Origin: Thermoanaerobacterium xylanolyticum LX-11
GTDB lineage: Bacteria > Bacillota > Thermoanaerobacteria > Thermoanaerobacterales > Thermoanaerobacteraceae
Length of the DNA: 64,000 nt
Assembly (NCBI RefSeq): GCF_000189775.2
Contig: NC_015555.1
Coordinates: 2,243,001 to 2,307,000 of the forward strand
Direction of reading: 5' to 3'
The notes beneath the pieces were generated by a model. That model was not told the origin of the DNA and ran no database searches. It worked only from the letters and a program-made list of their open reading frames with translations. A program made the translations under genes and the position numbers. Shown in pieces: positions 24,724 to 35,227 of this stretch (its first letter is position 1; each line of letters starts with the position of its first letter).

Positions 24724-24744
24724 TTTCACGATATCTATGTAAGC

Positions 24745-25812
24745 TTAAGCTTTTCCATTTTTTAATTTTAAAAGGTTATCTATCTTCATTATTTCTACAC
24801 CTGTATAGTAGTGCTTCAATATATCTTCAAAGTTTTTGCCATCCTCAGCCATTGCATTTGCACCATATTGACTCATTCCTACACCATGTCCATATCCAAT
24901 CACATTTATCACCACGTTGCTTCCTTTCATGCTAAAGCTAAAGTTGGTGGAATTTAGCTGGAATAGATCTTGTATATCTGTTCCTGTAAAGTCTACGCCA
25001 CCTATGTTCAGCGATAAAACGTGTCCTGCTTCAGTCCTTTTTACGTTTTTTATGTATCCTAATACATTTTTTGTGCTTATATTAGCTTTAGGCGTTTTGC
25101 TTTTTATGCGGTTTACAAATTCTTCTGATGATACTGTCACAGTCGTCTTAAATTTCTGGGCCACTTCTTCCCCTGGAGATGGCACGCTTTTTAAATAAGG
25201 AAAGTTCTCCTTCCACACGTTAATGGCGTCTTCCGTCTCACCACCGCTTATGGCATGATATACAGGATCTATAAGTGCATCATTGTAAACTATCACAAGA
25301 CCTTTCGTGTCATTTACCGCTTTCACTATCTTGTCATGGTACAAATTGTACTTATCACCCCATCGAGATTTCATTACATCGTCTGATATCCATGCCTGAC
25401 AGTGCTTTGAATCTGTGCATATATCGCTACCTGGATGAAGATTGCAACCTTTACCACCTAAAGATAATTCCTTCGAAAGTGCATACGTCCTTGCAGCAAC
25501 TGCTTGAGCCTTTAAAGCTTCTAATTCAAAATCCGCTGGCATCTCTGCTGCCACAACACCTACAAGGTAATCTTCCAGATTCATCTTTACATTTTTGTCT
25601 TCATCCACCACAAACACATTAATCGTATTGTAATCAGCAGGTGCTTCTTCTACATTGGTCTTTATGTCTTTAAGTCCTCCACTATTTATAAGCCTGACAG
25701 TGCTTCCATGGGATACAACACTTCTTGCAGGCGCCAATCCTATGACGATTACAGTTGGCAGTAAAATAGTCGCAAAGACAATTAAAATAACCCCGTACGC
25801 AATATGCTTCAT
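24745..25812 (-). CDS. spoIID: Stage II sporulation protein D (lytic transglycosylase)
   Basis: 355 residues. N-terminal membrane segment (about 5-27). The SpoIID/LytB domain has the catalytic region AAEMPADFELEALKAQAVAARTYAL (in parts) with its conserved Glu, the Cys-containing loop (GCNLHPGSDICTDSKHCQAW), YHAISGGETEDA and the end GYGHGVGMSQYGANAMA. It is part of the SpoIIDMP engulfment machine of the mother cell. ATG at 25812 with AAGGAGG. Downstream comes spoIIQ. Confidence 0.94.
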   Translation of the reverse strand: MKHIAYGVILIVFATILLPTVIVIGLAPARSVVSHGSTVRLINSGGLKDIKTNVEEAPADYNTINVFVVDEDKNVKMNLEDYLVGVVAAEMPADFELEALKAQAVAARTYALSKELSLGGKGCNLHPGSDICTDSKHCQAWISDDVMKSRWGDKYNLYHDKIVKAVNDTKGLVIVYNDALIDPVYHAISGGETEDAINVWKENFPYLKSVPSPGEEVAQKFKTTVTVSSEEFVNRIKSKTPKANISTKNVLGYIKNVKRTEAGHVLSLNIGGVDFTGTDIQDLFQLNSTNFSFSMKGSNVVINVIGYGHGVGMSQYGANAMAEDGKNFEDILKHYYTGVEIMKIDNLLKLKNGKA

Positions 25813-25839
25813 TATATCCTCCTTAATACAGGATAGTAA

Positions 25840-25868
25840 AGTATATGCGTCGGGGTAAAAATTTATGA
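25840..25868 (-). promoter_or_regulatory. Sigma-E-like promoter of spoIID
   Basis: Minus strand: TCATAAA (25862-25868), 14 bp, CATATACT (25840-25847); one -10 mismatch to CATACAHT. It sits in the 57-bp gap after the SLH gene, where no terminator is visible. Confidence 0.5.
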
Positions 25869-25869
25869 A

Positions 25870-27330
25870 TCAATAATTTATAACCTTCTGTACATAATCA
25901 ACCGTCAGATCCTTCATCATGAAGTCTATCATGCGGGATATCATGGCTGCCGCTTCCTCCCTTGTCAATGTGTCATTGGCATCTATGTTGCCGTAGCTAT
26001 CACCTTCTAATAATCCAATCTCATTTGCAACGTAAATATCTCTTTTAGCCCACGCTGGTATGCTAAAATCATCTTTAAAGCCTGTATTGAAATTGCCCGA
26101 TGGAGCAAGGTTAGAAAGACCTAGTGCTCTTATGAAGATGACTGCCGCTTCTGCCCTGGTAAGTGGCTTATCAGGGCTAAACTGATTTGGCGCAGTTCCT
26201 GATATAAGCCCAGCTTGACTTGCTGCTTTTATGTAGCCGTAATTGCTGTCAGAAGTAGATACATCTACAAACGGGGATACTTCTGCAGTTTTAGACTTTG
26301 AGTAGCCCGTCATCTTCGGGACAGTATAAGGTGCCAAATTTATGGCTTTTGCAACTGCAACTGTAAAATCAGTCCTCGTTATAGGAAGTTTGGGGCCAAA
26401 ATATTTTGAATCATTCGGGAAAATCTCCATGCTCATAAGCTTCAATATATCGTCATATCCCCATGTGCCGTTTATATCCCGTACATCCGGCACCACAAGC
26501 CTTTTTTCTTGCGGCACTTCGTCTAAACTTGCGCTACTTGATCCTGTATTTCTTCCTATCACATTACCACTTCCATCGAACTCTGGCAAATCGTATGTGT
26601 ACGTCATGACGTCTTGTCCAGCTTGACTTAAAAGATAACCGCCCCTAAAGCTTATGTAGTTAGGATCATTTGTCACGTACTGAAGGTCAGAGCTTACAGT
26701 AAATGATACATTCACATTGGCAGTGCCGCTCCACGATATATTCGTATTGTTAGATACGGTTTTCCCTTCTATCGTGTAGTTAATCTGCTGTGTCTTTACA
26801 CTACCGTAAGCGTGGCTATACCCTACCGTTTTGTCAGTTATGTCTACAACAATGGTTCCGCCGTTATTGTTTAGGGTGTACACCTTTCTGCCTGCAAAAT
26901 TGCCTGCAAAATAATCTACACCTGGGTTTATCGATTTAATGTCAGAGCCATTGAAATCATAAGATGACAGCCTGTACACTTTGCCGCCTTCTGTTATGGT
27001 CTCTGAAAACCGGCTTAAAGTGGTATTTGACTGAACTTGATTGTACTGATCCTTTGGCGTGTCCACAGTAGTAAATGTCAATGTCCTTGTAAGCTTACCA
27101 CCATCACTTGATGACAATTGATACCTGTACGTTGACGTGGTAGTTCCAGATCTTGTAGACTGTGATACGGTAAGTTTTCCATCAAATACGACAGGACTGC
27201 CTGTTATAAACACTACTTCTTTGTATTCATATTCATTGGCAATACCACCTTCATACCCTGCGTCGTTGGCAAAGGCGTAAACTGGAATAACCATAAACAA
27301 TAGTATCAATATAATCATAATCTTCTTCAT
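25870..27330 (-). CDS. S-layer homology (SLH) domain surface protein
   Basis: About 486 residues. Signal peptide (MKKIMIILILLFMVIPVYAF). Middle part (about 25-270) is beta-rich with no family I know. The C-terminal ~190 residues hold three SLH repeats (VPDVRDINGTWGYDDILKLM; ITRTDFTVAVAKAI; PFVDVSTSDSNYGYIKAASQ; PLTRAEAAVIFIRALGL; DFSIPAWAKRDIYVANEIGL; TLTREEAAAMISRMIDF) that bind pyruvylated wall polymer. ATG at 27330 has GGGAGA upstream. Last gene of the surface operon, 15 bp after the previous SLH gene. Confidence 0.88.
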   Translation of the reverse strand: MKKIMIILILLFMVIPVYAFANDAGYEGGIANEYEYKEVVFITGSPVVFDGKLTVSQSTRSGTTTSTYRYQLSSSDGGKLTRTLTFTTVDTPKDQYNQVQSNTTLSRFSETITEGGKVYRLSSYDFNGSDIKSINPGVDYFAGNFAGRKVYTLNNNGGTIVVDITDKTVGYSHAYGSVKTQQINYTIEGKTVSNNTNISWSGTANVNVSFTVSSDLQYVTNDPNYISFRGGYLLSQAGQDVMTYTYDLPEFDGSGNVIGRNTGSSSASLDEVPQEKRLVVPDVRDINGTWGYDDILKLMSMEIFPNDSKYFGPKLPITRTDFTVAVAKAINLAPYTVPKMTGYSKSKTAEVSPFVDVSTSDSNYGYIKAASQAGLISGTAPNQFSPDKPLTRAEAAVIFIRALGLSNLAPSGNFNTGFKDDFSIPAWAKRDIYVANEIGLLEGDSYGNIDANDTLTREEAAAMISRMIDFMMKDLTVDYVQKVINY

Positions 27331-27345
27331 GCTGCATCTCCCCAT

Positions 27346-29841
27346 TTACTGCTGTACAGTGACTATTATCCCCGAAGCGCCATCTCTCACTATGTAGAGA
27401 CTATCTCCGCTATTTAAATCATTGACAGATATTACTTTGTTGTTCTTCACTATGACTGCCTTAGTAACATCTATAGAGTCTAAAGACGTATTAAGCTCCC
27501 AATTGTTGTTGAGTCCATTCCAATCCATCACATTGTCCAAAGTCAAGACATTGCCATTAACGCTGCTTAATACCGCTTTAGTCACCCTGTCTGTACTAAC
27601 TAAAGGCCTTAAGTTTACAGCTATTGCATTATTATTGCTGGAAACGACGTATGCAGAATAATACTTAGAGCCGCTGTACTTCTGATTTAAAAATTGACTG
27701 TACGGTATGTTTGAAGGGCTGTTGCCAGTATTATCTACAATATATGTTTCATCGCCGACGTAAAAAATTTCGTCGCCATTGGCAACCCATTCGTTGTTGC
27801 TTAAAGATTCATCGCCGTAATCATTGCCACTGTAATAGTAGTAATTGCCAAGCGTTATGGAATCTGACGTCACGGTTATAATATTTCCTTTGGCGTAGTA
27901 GTATCCAGATGGACCATTTGCATCCAATATTGATATGAAGTTTGCCCCGCCACCTCTTGCAAATGAAATGTAAGCCTGACTTACCTTAGACAACTGGTCT
28001 TTTGGCACCAAAAGCCCATCATCCAATATGATAGTGCCGTCATTGACGCTTACCTGACGATTGTCGCTAAGAGTCACCGTCAAAGTATTTCCATCGTACG
28101 ATATGTTGCCAACGTAGCTCATATTAAATCCATTTTGTATAGATACAAGTGTTGCAGTATCTGTGCCATAATGGTTTTCCACCATTATATATGCATCATA
28201 TCCTTTGTACTTGCTAATATCGCTTACAGGTATTTTTAGACCATTAAGGTAGACTGATGCACCATCAAGACTGTACATGGAATAATCAGATGATGTATTC
28301 CATTGGCCTTGTCTATAAATTTGGACATTCTTAAGCTGTATTTTAGGGTTAAAGCCAGAAACTCCTGATATGGTCCCTCTTATGACTGCAACAGCCTTGT
28401 TGTAGTCCCCTTCTAAAAACACTTCATCAGGCGTATTGGAGCTTATGCTGCTGAAATAAAGCTTTATATACTCTCCGACTTTCAAATCTCCTACGCTTAG
28501 TGAACCACTTCCACCTTCAACAGGCATATCAACATTTGCCGTATACGTATTTCCATTGTCCAATGTTATTGAAACTTGACTGCTATTTGTCTCTATGTCG
28601 GCTATTTTTCCGCTGTCCTGCCTATCTCCAAGATTGACCTGACCATTTCCACTTAAATCAGTGTACACGATATCTATTCTTGTGGCTGTACTGCCAAAAA
28701 CAGTGACTTTAGCTGTCTCCCCGTACTTTAAGTCGCTTATAGATGCATCAACAGAATTCATAGTAAGTTGTGTATTGTTATTATAGTATATTATATAGCT
28801 ATTTCCACTGTCATCTATGAGCCTAAAACTTCCTTGCCAAACAGCATCGATTGTACCGCTTAAAACATATGAAGATGTACTTTCTGTTTCAGCAAATACC
28901 ACATTGCTGCCATTTGTGTAATATGTGATTCTGTCGCCATTTGTGATTAATGAAGATAACCCTGCAACACCGTTTTTCAAAACTGCAAAGTCGTAATTTG
29001 CACTTTGCGAATTTTCGGAAATCAATGCAATATCTTGTCCACTATCATTTTTAATTTCGTATGTGTACCTTGTGCCGCCGTTTACGCTGTCTTTTTGTAT
29101 GTCTTCGACATAGCCCATGTCTTTTGTGTATCCCATCATTGTATATGAAATATTAAAAGCCCTGCTTAATACGGCTGCCATCTGTTCCCTTGTGATGTAG
29201 TCGTTTGGCCCAAAATAGCCATTTGTGTATCCCGACATTATTTTCGATTCAATCGTCGCTTCTATGTACGGCAATTTATCTGCATCGAATAGGCTGCTAT
29301 CTTTGTACGAATAGACGTACTGTGCATCTTTCCCATAAACAGGCGTCAGATTTATACCTTTAGCAATCCAGTTGGCTATCTCCTGCCTCGTGGCGTTTTT
29401 CGTAAAATCCAATGACTGCTCCTGCTTTGACAGAAGCCCTGTATTTTTAGCAACGGTTATTACACCTTGTGCCCAGCTATCCACTGTACCGCTGGAAGCA
29501 GTACCAGCAGCACCTGGTGCTCCACCAGATGCGCTGTTTTGAGCCACTTGCACGTCTTTCTCTTTCCCCATGAGCCTTAGTATCATGGCAAGTGCTTCTT
29601 CTCTTTTTAAATAACTTGCAGGATAATAAAGTCCATCTCCATTGCCTCTTATGACTGCCAAGGCTGTCATCCTCATTATATCGCTTTTTGCAAAGCTATT
29701 GCCTATATCATTGTAAGTCATGTTCGCAAATATTGCTGATGCATTGTTTACACCGGAATAAACCGTTGAACCGTAAACGGAAGCAAACAGCAAAATGGAT
29801 AAAATTGAAACCACAGTGATTATTTTAATTAGCCTCTTCAT
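27346..29841 (-). CDS. Large SLH-domain surface protein
   Basis: About 831 residues. Signal peptide (MKRLIKIITVVSILSILLFA). Three SLH repeats at the N-terminal side (about 40-250: YPASYLKREEALAMILRLMG; DFTKNATRQEIANWIAKGI; GPNDYITREQMAAVLSRAF). The rest (250-830) is beta-rich with repeated segments of 60-90 residues of one style (IVYTDLSGNGQVNLGDR, GKIADIETNSSQVSITLDNG, GTISGVSGFNPKIQLKNVQI, AVLSSVNGNVLTLDNV), suggesting a string of small beta barrels. Anchored by SLH and exposed. ATG at 29841 with GAGGT upstream. Middle gene of the operon. Confidence 0.88.
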   Translation of the reverse strand: MKRLIKIITVVSILSILLFASVYGSTVYSGVNNASAIFANMTYNDIGNSFAKSDIMRMTALAVIRGNGDGLYYPASYLKREEALAMILRLMGKEKDVQVAQNSASGGAPGAAGTASSGTVDSWAQGVITVAKNTGLLSKQEQSLDFTKNATRQEIANWIAKGINLTPVYGKDAQYVYSYKDSSLFDADKLPYIEATIESKIMSGYTNGYFGPNDYITREQMAAVLSRAFNISYTMMGYTKDMGYVEDIQKDSVNGGTRYTYEIKNDSGQDIALISENSQSANYDFAVLKNGVAGLSSLITNGDRITYYTNGSNVVFAETESTSSYVLSGTIDAVWQGSFRLIDDSGNSYIIYYNNNTQLTMNSVDASISDLKYGETAKVTVFGSTATRIDIVYTDLSGNGQVNLGDRQDSGKIADIETNSSQVSITLDNGNTYTANVDMPVEGGSGSLSVGDLKVGEYIKLYFSSISSNTPDEVFLEGDYNKAVAVIRGTISGVSGFNPKIQLKNVQIYRQGQWNTSSDYSMYSLDGASVYLNGLKIPVSDISKYKGYDAYIMVENHYGTDTATLVSIQNGFNMSYVGNISYDGNTLTVTLSDNRQVSVNDGTIILDDGLLVPKDQLSKVSQAYISFARGGGANFISILDANGPSGYYYAKGNIITVTSDSITLGNYYYYSGNDYGDESLSNNEWVANGDEIFYVGDETYIVDNTGNSPSNIPYSQFLNQKYSGSKYYSAYVVSSNNNAIAVNLRPLVSTDRVTKAVLSSVNGNVLTLDNVMDWNGLNNNWELNTSLDSIDVTKAVIVKNNKVISVNDLNSGDSLYIVRDGASGIIVTVQQ

Positions 29842-29854
29842 AGCACATACCTCA

Positions 29855-32800
29855 TCATAAATTAGAATCAACTACAGCATACCTTCCAGTGTATAAAACA
29901 TACCCTGAGACGTAATGCAAAACAGGATCTACATATTGGTAGTAAGTCGTTATACCATCAAAATTTTTTAGTGACAATGAACTATTTTTTGCTCTGTTGC
30001 TGTAATAATTCATCGCTACATTTACAGCTTGTTTAAAGTTAGCCATGTGTGTCACAATGCTTCCATTTATCTCATCGTAATTTATCTGATACACATCAGA
30101 TACAATTGTACTGGATTTTCCAAGGCTTTTGTTTAAATCATCTATCACTTTACCATCAAGCAATTTGACTGTGATCCTATCTATATTAGATGTCAAGTTT
30201 AAAGCCTGAGGTGAAAAATTTATGCTGAAATTTGGAGTCCTTACAACAATGCTTCCACTTTTGCCGCTAAAGCTTTTTGGGATATTTAAAACCCATGTGT
30301 TTGTATCTTTGTATTTGTATCCAGTCAAATCTACTGTGTATGCGCTGGAACTTGCAGCATCATTTCCAAGCGTTATATAGACTACATTACCTGATATATT
30401 TGTAGTTGTATTGCCTATTACATCCGGCACACCAGTATCGTACTTTGAGTTAGTTGAAGAATCGGTGTATGCAGATGCATAAGCAAAGCCGCTATTGCCT
30501 TTATCATTAATAGGCCTTAACTCAAAATTGTAAAGAGTATTTGGGCTTAGCCCATCAACGTAATACTCCAACTTATCTGTTGATGCGATAAAGGAATAAT
30601 TTGTATCAATGCTTCTTTTGCCGTATATCTCATAGAGATTTGCACCATTTACGGCATTCCAGTACAAATGTATCGCGTGATCATTTCCGTAAATCGTCTG
30701 GGCATAAAATCCAGATGGATTGTCTGGCGCTGTCTGAACATACGTAAATCCGCCTGATAGCACAGCATCTGCGTAATCCGGGTTCAATATCCTTACATCT
30801 ACTTTTCCAGCGGTATGCTGTGGCGTGACTACAGTTACAGTGGTGTAATTATTGACAACCACTGACTGAGCCAATGCATCTCCAAAGTAGACGAGAAGTC
30901 CCGTTTTGAAATTGTCACCCACAATCGTTACAGTATCTCCTCCTCTTGTAGATCCTGTATTAGGAGTTATAGATGTTATAACAGGGTTTGCACCTGTCTT
31001 CACATAAGTAAATGCACCTTGCATTGTTGTACTTGCTCCGTCATCTACGTTGTACACCGTGACATCTATCGGCACATTGAGTAGACTCGGATCGCCTGCC
31101 GGGGTCTTGACAACTATTTCTGTACTACTGCTTGATACAACCGTGGCTTTATTGCCTTCAAAGTACACCGACACATTGCTTCTAAAGTCGCTGCCAGTTA
31201 TTGTAACAGTTGTACCACCTGCAATGCTTCCTTTAGAAGGATCTACTTTAGTTATGGCAGGATTTGAAACAGGTGAAACATACTCGATGTTTGCTGTAAC
31301 CATACCACCATCCGGATTTACAATCTTTAATGTCTTTATACCTATATCGCTCATCGCTGGTGCTACAAATTTTATCTCACTGCCGCTTACTACAGTGACA
31401 TTTGTCACTTCTACATCATCAATGTAGACTTTAGAGCCGGGTCTTACAAGAGTGTTACCGTCATATATAGGTACAGCAAAATTAGAGCCTACGACAATGA
31501 CGTGCGTCGTACCATTTACGTTGACTTTTGGTGGTACAATACCGCTTATTGTAGGTTTAGATTGAACGTACGTAAAGCCATTGTCAAGATATCCTATGCC
31601 TGTGTCGTAGTTTACGACAGATACCCTTACAGGCCCCGGCACATTGGGAGGCGTCACAACCTTCAACGTTCCATAGTCTACGTATATTACCTTTGTGGCT
31701 TTCACATTGCCAAAGTACACATCAGGTCCTATAGGATTGCCATCGCTGTCTTTTAGGATATTGCCATTTTGGTCTTTTGCTATCCTAAAATCTTGCCCTG
31801 TTATGGTGATGGTGTCACCGCCATACGTAGAACCTGTATTTGGATCTATCTTCGTTATGACAGGCAAGCTGTTTGGGACGACGTAAGTAAACCCTGCTTC
31901 ACCACTGTGAAGTCCATAGGTGTAGTTGCCACCATCGTAGTTTATAACTGTGACGTAAGTCATTCCCGGATTTCCTGGCGGCGTCATAGCCTGTATGGTG
32001 GTGCCGTCAGAACTTACAGTAATGTTCGTGGCAAGTTGTCCACCGATATAGACTTGTGCTCCACGCCTAAAATCGCTTCCTGTTATTGTTATTGCCGTAC
32101 CGCCGTTTACAGTGCCTTGATCTGGCGTTATCGACGTTATGACGGGATTTGATTCAGGAACAAGGTAGTGGAACTTCTGTGGGGATTTTGCTGTAGCCGT
32201 ATCAGGATTTACTACTGTTATGTCATACAGTCCTGTGTACTGCATATCTGGCACAACTGCGGTTATAGTATTCTGATCTATTACGTACACATCGTCCATA
32301 ACCGTATTGCCTATATAAACTGTTGCACCTTCGCTGTCGCCTATTTTTCTCGAAAAATCACTGCCAAAGATGTACACAAGAGTACCTTTTCCACCGTAAT
32401 TGGGAGACACGCTGGTTATTTTTGGGTTTGTCTCAATAAGCAAGTATTCAAATCCATCCTTCAATGATGCCGTACCGCCATCTGATGGATTGATAACCTG
32501 CACTATCTTTTGCCCCAATGTACCTGCAGGTGTAACAGCATTTATTACAGTATTCCCTGATGTGACACTTTTCACATTAGCTTGTACGCCATCTATGGTG
32601 ACAATACTTCCTGTCTCAAAATTGCTGCCTGTAATAGTAATCTGTGTACCACCCTTTGTGGGGCCTTTATTAGGATTGACAGAAGTAATCGTGGGAGTCT
32701 TCTGTGTATCTTTTATTTCAAACCCGTTTTTAAGTGTGACTGTGCCGCCTGCCGAGCCATTTACCCCATCGTAGTTGGTAACCGTCACATCCTGCCATCC

Positions 32801-35107
32801 TACCGGATAAGGACTTGTCGTAACAGGCACTATCGCTTTTATCTGTGTGCCTATGTTTAACTTCTTGCCATCTATGATGTTGCCACTATTGTCCACAACG
32901 CTTATTACTTGTAAATTTATATTTCTTATAGTTACCATAGGGTACACAGGGACATATACACCATTTTGCACAGTTTGTCCAACATAGAAATCTGTCCCTG
33001 TTATTGTTATTAAATTTCCTCCGTACTTAGAGCCAAAATTTGTAAACACATTTGTGATAGTAGGTGCAGTATAGTAGTAATAGCCATTTGTCATCGTCGT
33101 AAATCCACGGTTTTGATCCGCATCTTTATTTACGACTTCCACATCTACATATCCAAGGGCACTGCTTTTGGGCGTTATGACAGTCACTATTGACCTATTG
33201 CTGGAATCAATAGTCAAGTCTTTTACAGTAGCCAAGACACCTCCAAAATACACGCTGACGCCTGGTCTTATATCAAATCCTTGTATTGTGACAGTATCAC
33301 CGCCTGCTCTACTACCGCTATTAGGAGATATGCTTAATATTTGAGGATTTGAAGGAAGCGGATTGTACGTAAACTTATTAGCCGGCGAGCTTTGCTCGGA
33401 GTACTGCATAACGACATTTCCATTTGAATCCATAATCGTTGTCTCCACTGTCACTACTACATCCACAGACATGGGCTGTCCTGGCGGGTTTAAAGTAATG
33501 CTGGGAGATAATACTTTCAAAATCTCCTGTCCTCCAGATGGCGCAGAAACACCTTCTATCACAGCTTTATTACCACCAAATGTCACATAAAGCTTCCTTA
33601 CTCTCGTACCTACTACATTTTGCCCTGTCACAGGATCTGTATATGTATAGCTGCTATTAGTGTATGTTATCTCCGTATTGTCTGGATTTGCGGTATATGT
33701 GGATGGATCGTCACTTCTTTGGAAGTTGTAGCCCCAGATAGTCACATCTGTACTGCCATTTTCATATCCACTGTATGGATTCATGTCTATAGCCACAAGG
33801 CTGTCTTGAACAGCAAGGTAGAAGTATCCGTTTTGCTCTGTTACAGTGTACCCTGTAATAGGGTCTACTATGTCTACATTCACAGGTCCAGATTTTGAAT
33901 AAGGAGGTGTTGTAACCTGTATGGCATCCATGTTGTCTGTAAGGCCAGGCAAACTTACCATTTGAACGTTTTGCCCTTGAACACCACCAAATTTCACTAT
34001 AAGATCTTGCCTCAAATTTTGGCCGACTATGATGACCTTCGTGCCGCCAGACACTGTGCCTGCATTAGGCGTTATGCTGTCAATCGTTATGATTGATGGT
34101 GTAGGAATTATTTGAAGTGCATTTACCAATGTGACTGTTGCACCATTTGATGCAATGATATCGATGTTTTGATATGGCAATGTGGTATCCTTTGGAGCAG
34201 GCACTACTACACTCATCTCGGTATCACTTACCACCGTAACATTGCCGCTATTTACAAGGTTTTCCCCAACGTAAACTCTCATGCCACTGCCAAGCGTAGA
34301 AAACCCATGACCATATATCGTTATAGTATCGCCTACAATGGCTGTATACTTTGATAAGCTTGTTATATCCTGATTGACTGCAGATAAATTCGTACTGTAT
34401 GTATTTGATTGACCACCGTATATATTTGTCACGTTGATATTGTATGTTGTATAAGGATCGATCCTTATGCTGGAAGGTATATCTGAAATCAAGACAGAGC
34501 CGCTTTGGGACACCACATTTGACGTCTCACCGTTTATATTCCCTACAGCTATATCGCTTAAATTGCTGCCTTCCATTCTTATGTACGACTGTGGCTGCGA
34601 TATACCTGTCACATTGCCACTGGAATCTCTCGTCACAGTCTTATAATTATCCAATGCTGCACTTTGTATATTAGGATTGTCGATGTATGTGAATCCGTTA
34701 GGTATAGCTGCACTTTGCCCATCGCTTCTATGGGCGATAATCATATACGGCTTGTTCAATAAAAGGCCTGCAGCACTCATTGTAGGAACCTTTGCGTATA
34801 TCTTGCTTTCATTTACACTAAGTATGGTAAGCTTCGTGTTGTCCGAAATAGAATCGATGTAAACCGCATCAATTTGAGATGTCATGTTTCCTGAGCTGTC
34901 AAATGTCATAAAAGCACTGCCATCTATCTCTATAGCTGTGGATGTATCATAAGGTCCTTTGGCAGGTGACGCCATAGTGCCATCATAGCGCAATGACTCG
35001 ACAGAAGTTATATTAGGTGGATTTGAAGCATAAGCTTTCGACATATTTCCTGGGAAAAACGAAAACAAAATGACAAATATCAACAATAGCGACACAAATC
35101 TCTTCAT
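29855..35107 (-). CDS. Giant IPT/TIG-repeat surface protein (about 1750 residues)
   Basis: Signal peptide (MKRFVSLLLIFVILFSFFPG). Then about eleven to thirteen Ig-like IPT/TIG repeats to residue ~1470, each with the pattern ITSI-PN-GS-GGDTVTI-G-F-VYFGG (for example ILSISPNSGSRAGGDTVTI, VITSITPDQGTVNGGTAITI, VITKIDPNTGSTYGGDTITI). A fibronectin-III-like module follows (about 1480-1570, AIHLYWNAVNGANLYEIYGK), then a beta-rich C-terminal domain (NIDRITVKLLDGKVIDDL; HYVSGYVLYTGRYAVVD). No SLH or sortase motif of its own, so it may be held by the two SLH partners encoded 14 bp downstream. ATG at 35107 with GAGGG upstream. Substrate or adhesion target unknown. Confidence 0.88.
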   Translation of the reverse strand: MKRFVSLLLIFVILFSFFPGNMSKAYASNPPNITSVESLRYDGTMASPAKGPYDTSTAIEIDGSAFMTFDSSGNMTSQIDAVYIDSISDNTKLTILSVNESKIYAKVPTMSAAGLLLNKPYMIIAHRSDGQSAAIPNGFTYIDNPNIQSAALDNYKTVTRDSSGNVTGISQPQSYIRMEGSNLSDIAVGNINGETSNVVSQSGSVLISDIPSSIRIDPYTTYNINVTNIYGGQSNTYSTNLSAVNQDITSLSKYTAIVGDTITIYGHGFSTLGSGMRVYVGENLVNSGNVTVVSDTEMSVVVPAPKDTTLPYQNIDIIASNGATVTLVNALQIIPTPSIITIDSITPNAGTVSGGTKVIIVGQNLRQDLIVKFGGVQGQNVQMVSLPGLTDNMDAIQVTTPPYSKSGPVNVDIVDPITGYTVTEQNGYFYLAVQDSLVAIDMNPYSGYENGSTDVTIWGYNFQRSDDPSTYTANPDNTEITYTNSSYTYTDPVTGQNVVGTRVRKLYVTFGGNKAVIEGVSAPSGGQEILKVLSPSITLNPPGQPMSVDVVVTVETTIMDSNGNVVMQYSEQSSPANKFTYNPLPSNPQILSISPNSGSRAGGDTVTIQGFDIRPGVSVYFGGVLATVKDLTIDSSNRSIVTVITPKSSALGYVDVEVVNKDADQNRGFTTMTNGYYYYTAPTITNVFTNFGSKYGGNLITITGTDFYVGQTVQNGVYVPVYPMVTIRNINLQVISVVDNSGNIIDGKKLNIGTQIKAIVPVTTSPYPVGWQDVTVTNYDGVNGSAGGTVTLKNGFEIKDTQKTPTITSVNPNKGPTKGGTQITITGSNFETGSIVTIDGVQANVKSVTSGNTVINAVTPAGTLGQKIVQVINPSDGGTASLKDGFEYLLIETNPKITSVSPNYGGKGTLVYIFGSDFSRKIGDSEGATVYIGNTVMDDVYVIDQNTITAVVPDMQYTGLYDITVVNPDTATAKSPQKFHYLVPESNPVITSITPDQGTVNGGTAITITGSDFRRGAQVYIGGQLATNITVSSDGTTIQAMTPPGNPGMTYVTVINYDGGNYTYGLHSGEAGFTYVVPNSLPVITKIDPNTGSTYGGDTITITGQDFRIAKDQNGNILKDSDGNPIGPDVYFGNVKATKVIYVDYGTLKVVTPPNVPGPVRVSVVNYDTGIGYLDNGFTYVQSKPTISGIVPPKVNVNGTTHVIVVGSNFAVPIYDGNTLVRPGSKVYIDDVEVTNVTVVSGSEIKFVAPAMSDIGIKTLKIVNPDGGMVTANIEYVSPVSNPAITKVDPSKGSIAGGTTVTITGSDFRSNVSVYFEGNKATVVSSSSTEIVVKTPAGDPSLLNVPIDVTVYNVDDGASTTMQGAFTYVKTGANPVITSITPNTGSTRGGDTVTIVGDNFKTGLLVYFGDALAQSVVVNNYTTVTVVTPQHTAGKVDVRILNPDYADAVLSGGFTYVQTAPDNPSGFYAQTIYGNDHAIHLYWNAVNGANLYEIYGKRSIDTNYSFIASTDKLEYYVDGLSPNTLYNFELRPINDKGNSGFAYASAYTDSSTNSKYDTGVPDVIGNTTTNISGNVVYITLGNDAASSSAYTVDLTGYKYKDTNTWVLNIPKSFSGKSGSIVVRTPNFSINFSPQALNLTSNIDRITVKLLDGKVIDDLNKSLGKSSTIVSDVYQINYDEINGSIVTHMANFKQAVNVAMNYYSNRAKNSSLSLKNFDGITTYYQYVDPVLHYVSGYVLYTGRYAVVDSNL

Positions 35108-35227
35108 CCCACATACCCTCATTTCATCAAATACTTTATTTAAATAGTTCTATGAATGCAAATGAAAAACTATATAATCCAATATTTATATCGACACTTT
35201 TCTTTGAAATTTTATAGTTAAAAGCAT

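Noticed and set aside
29855-35107. Many open frames on the plus strand inside the giant TIG gene
   Set aside because: They are shadows of one long, clearly coding minus-strand frame with repeated domains and lack ribosome sites.
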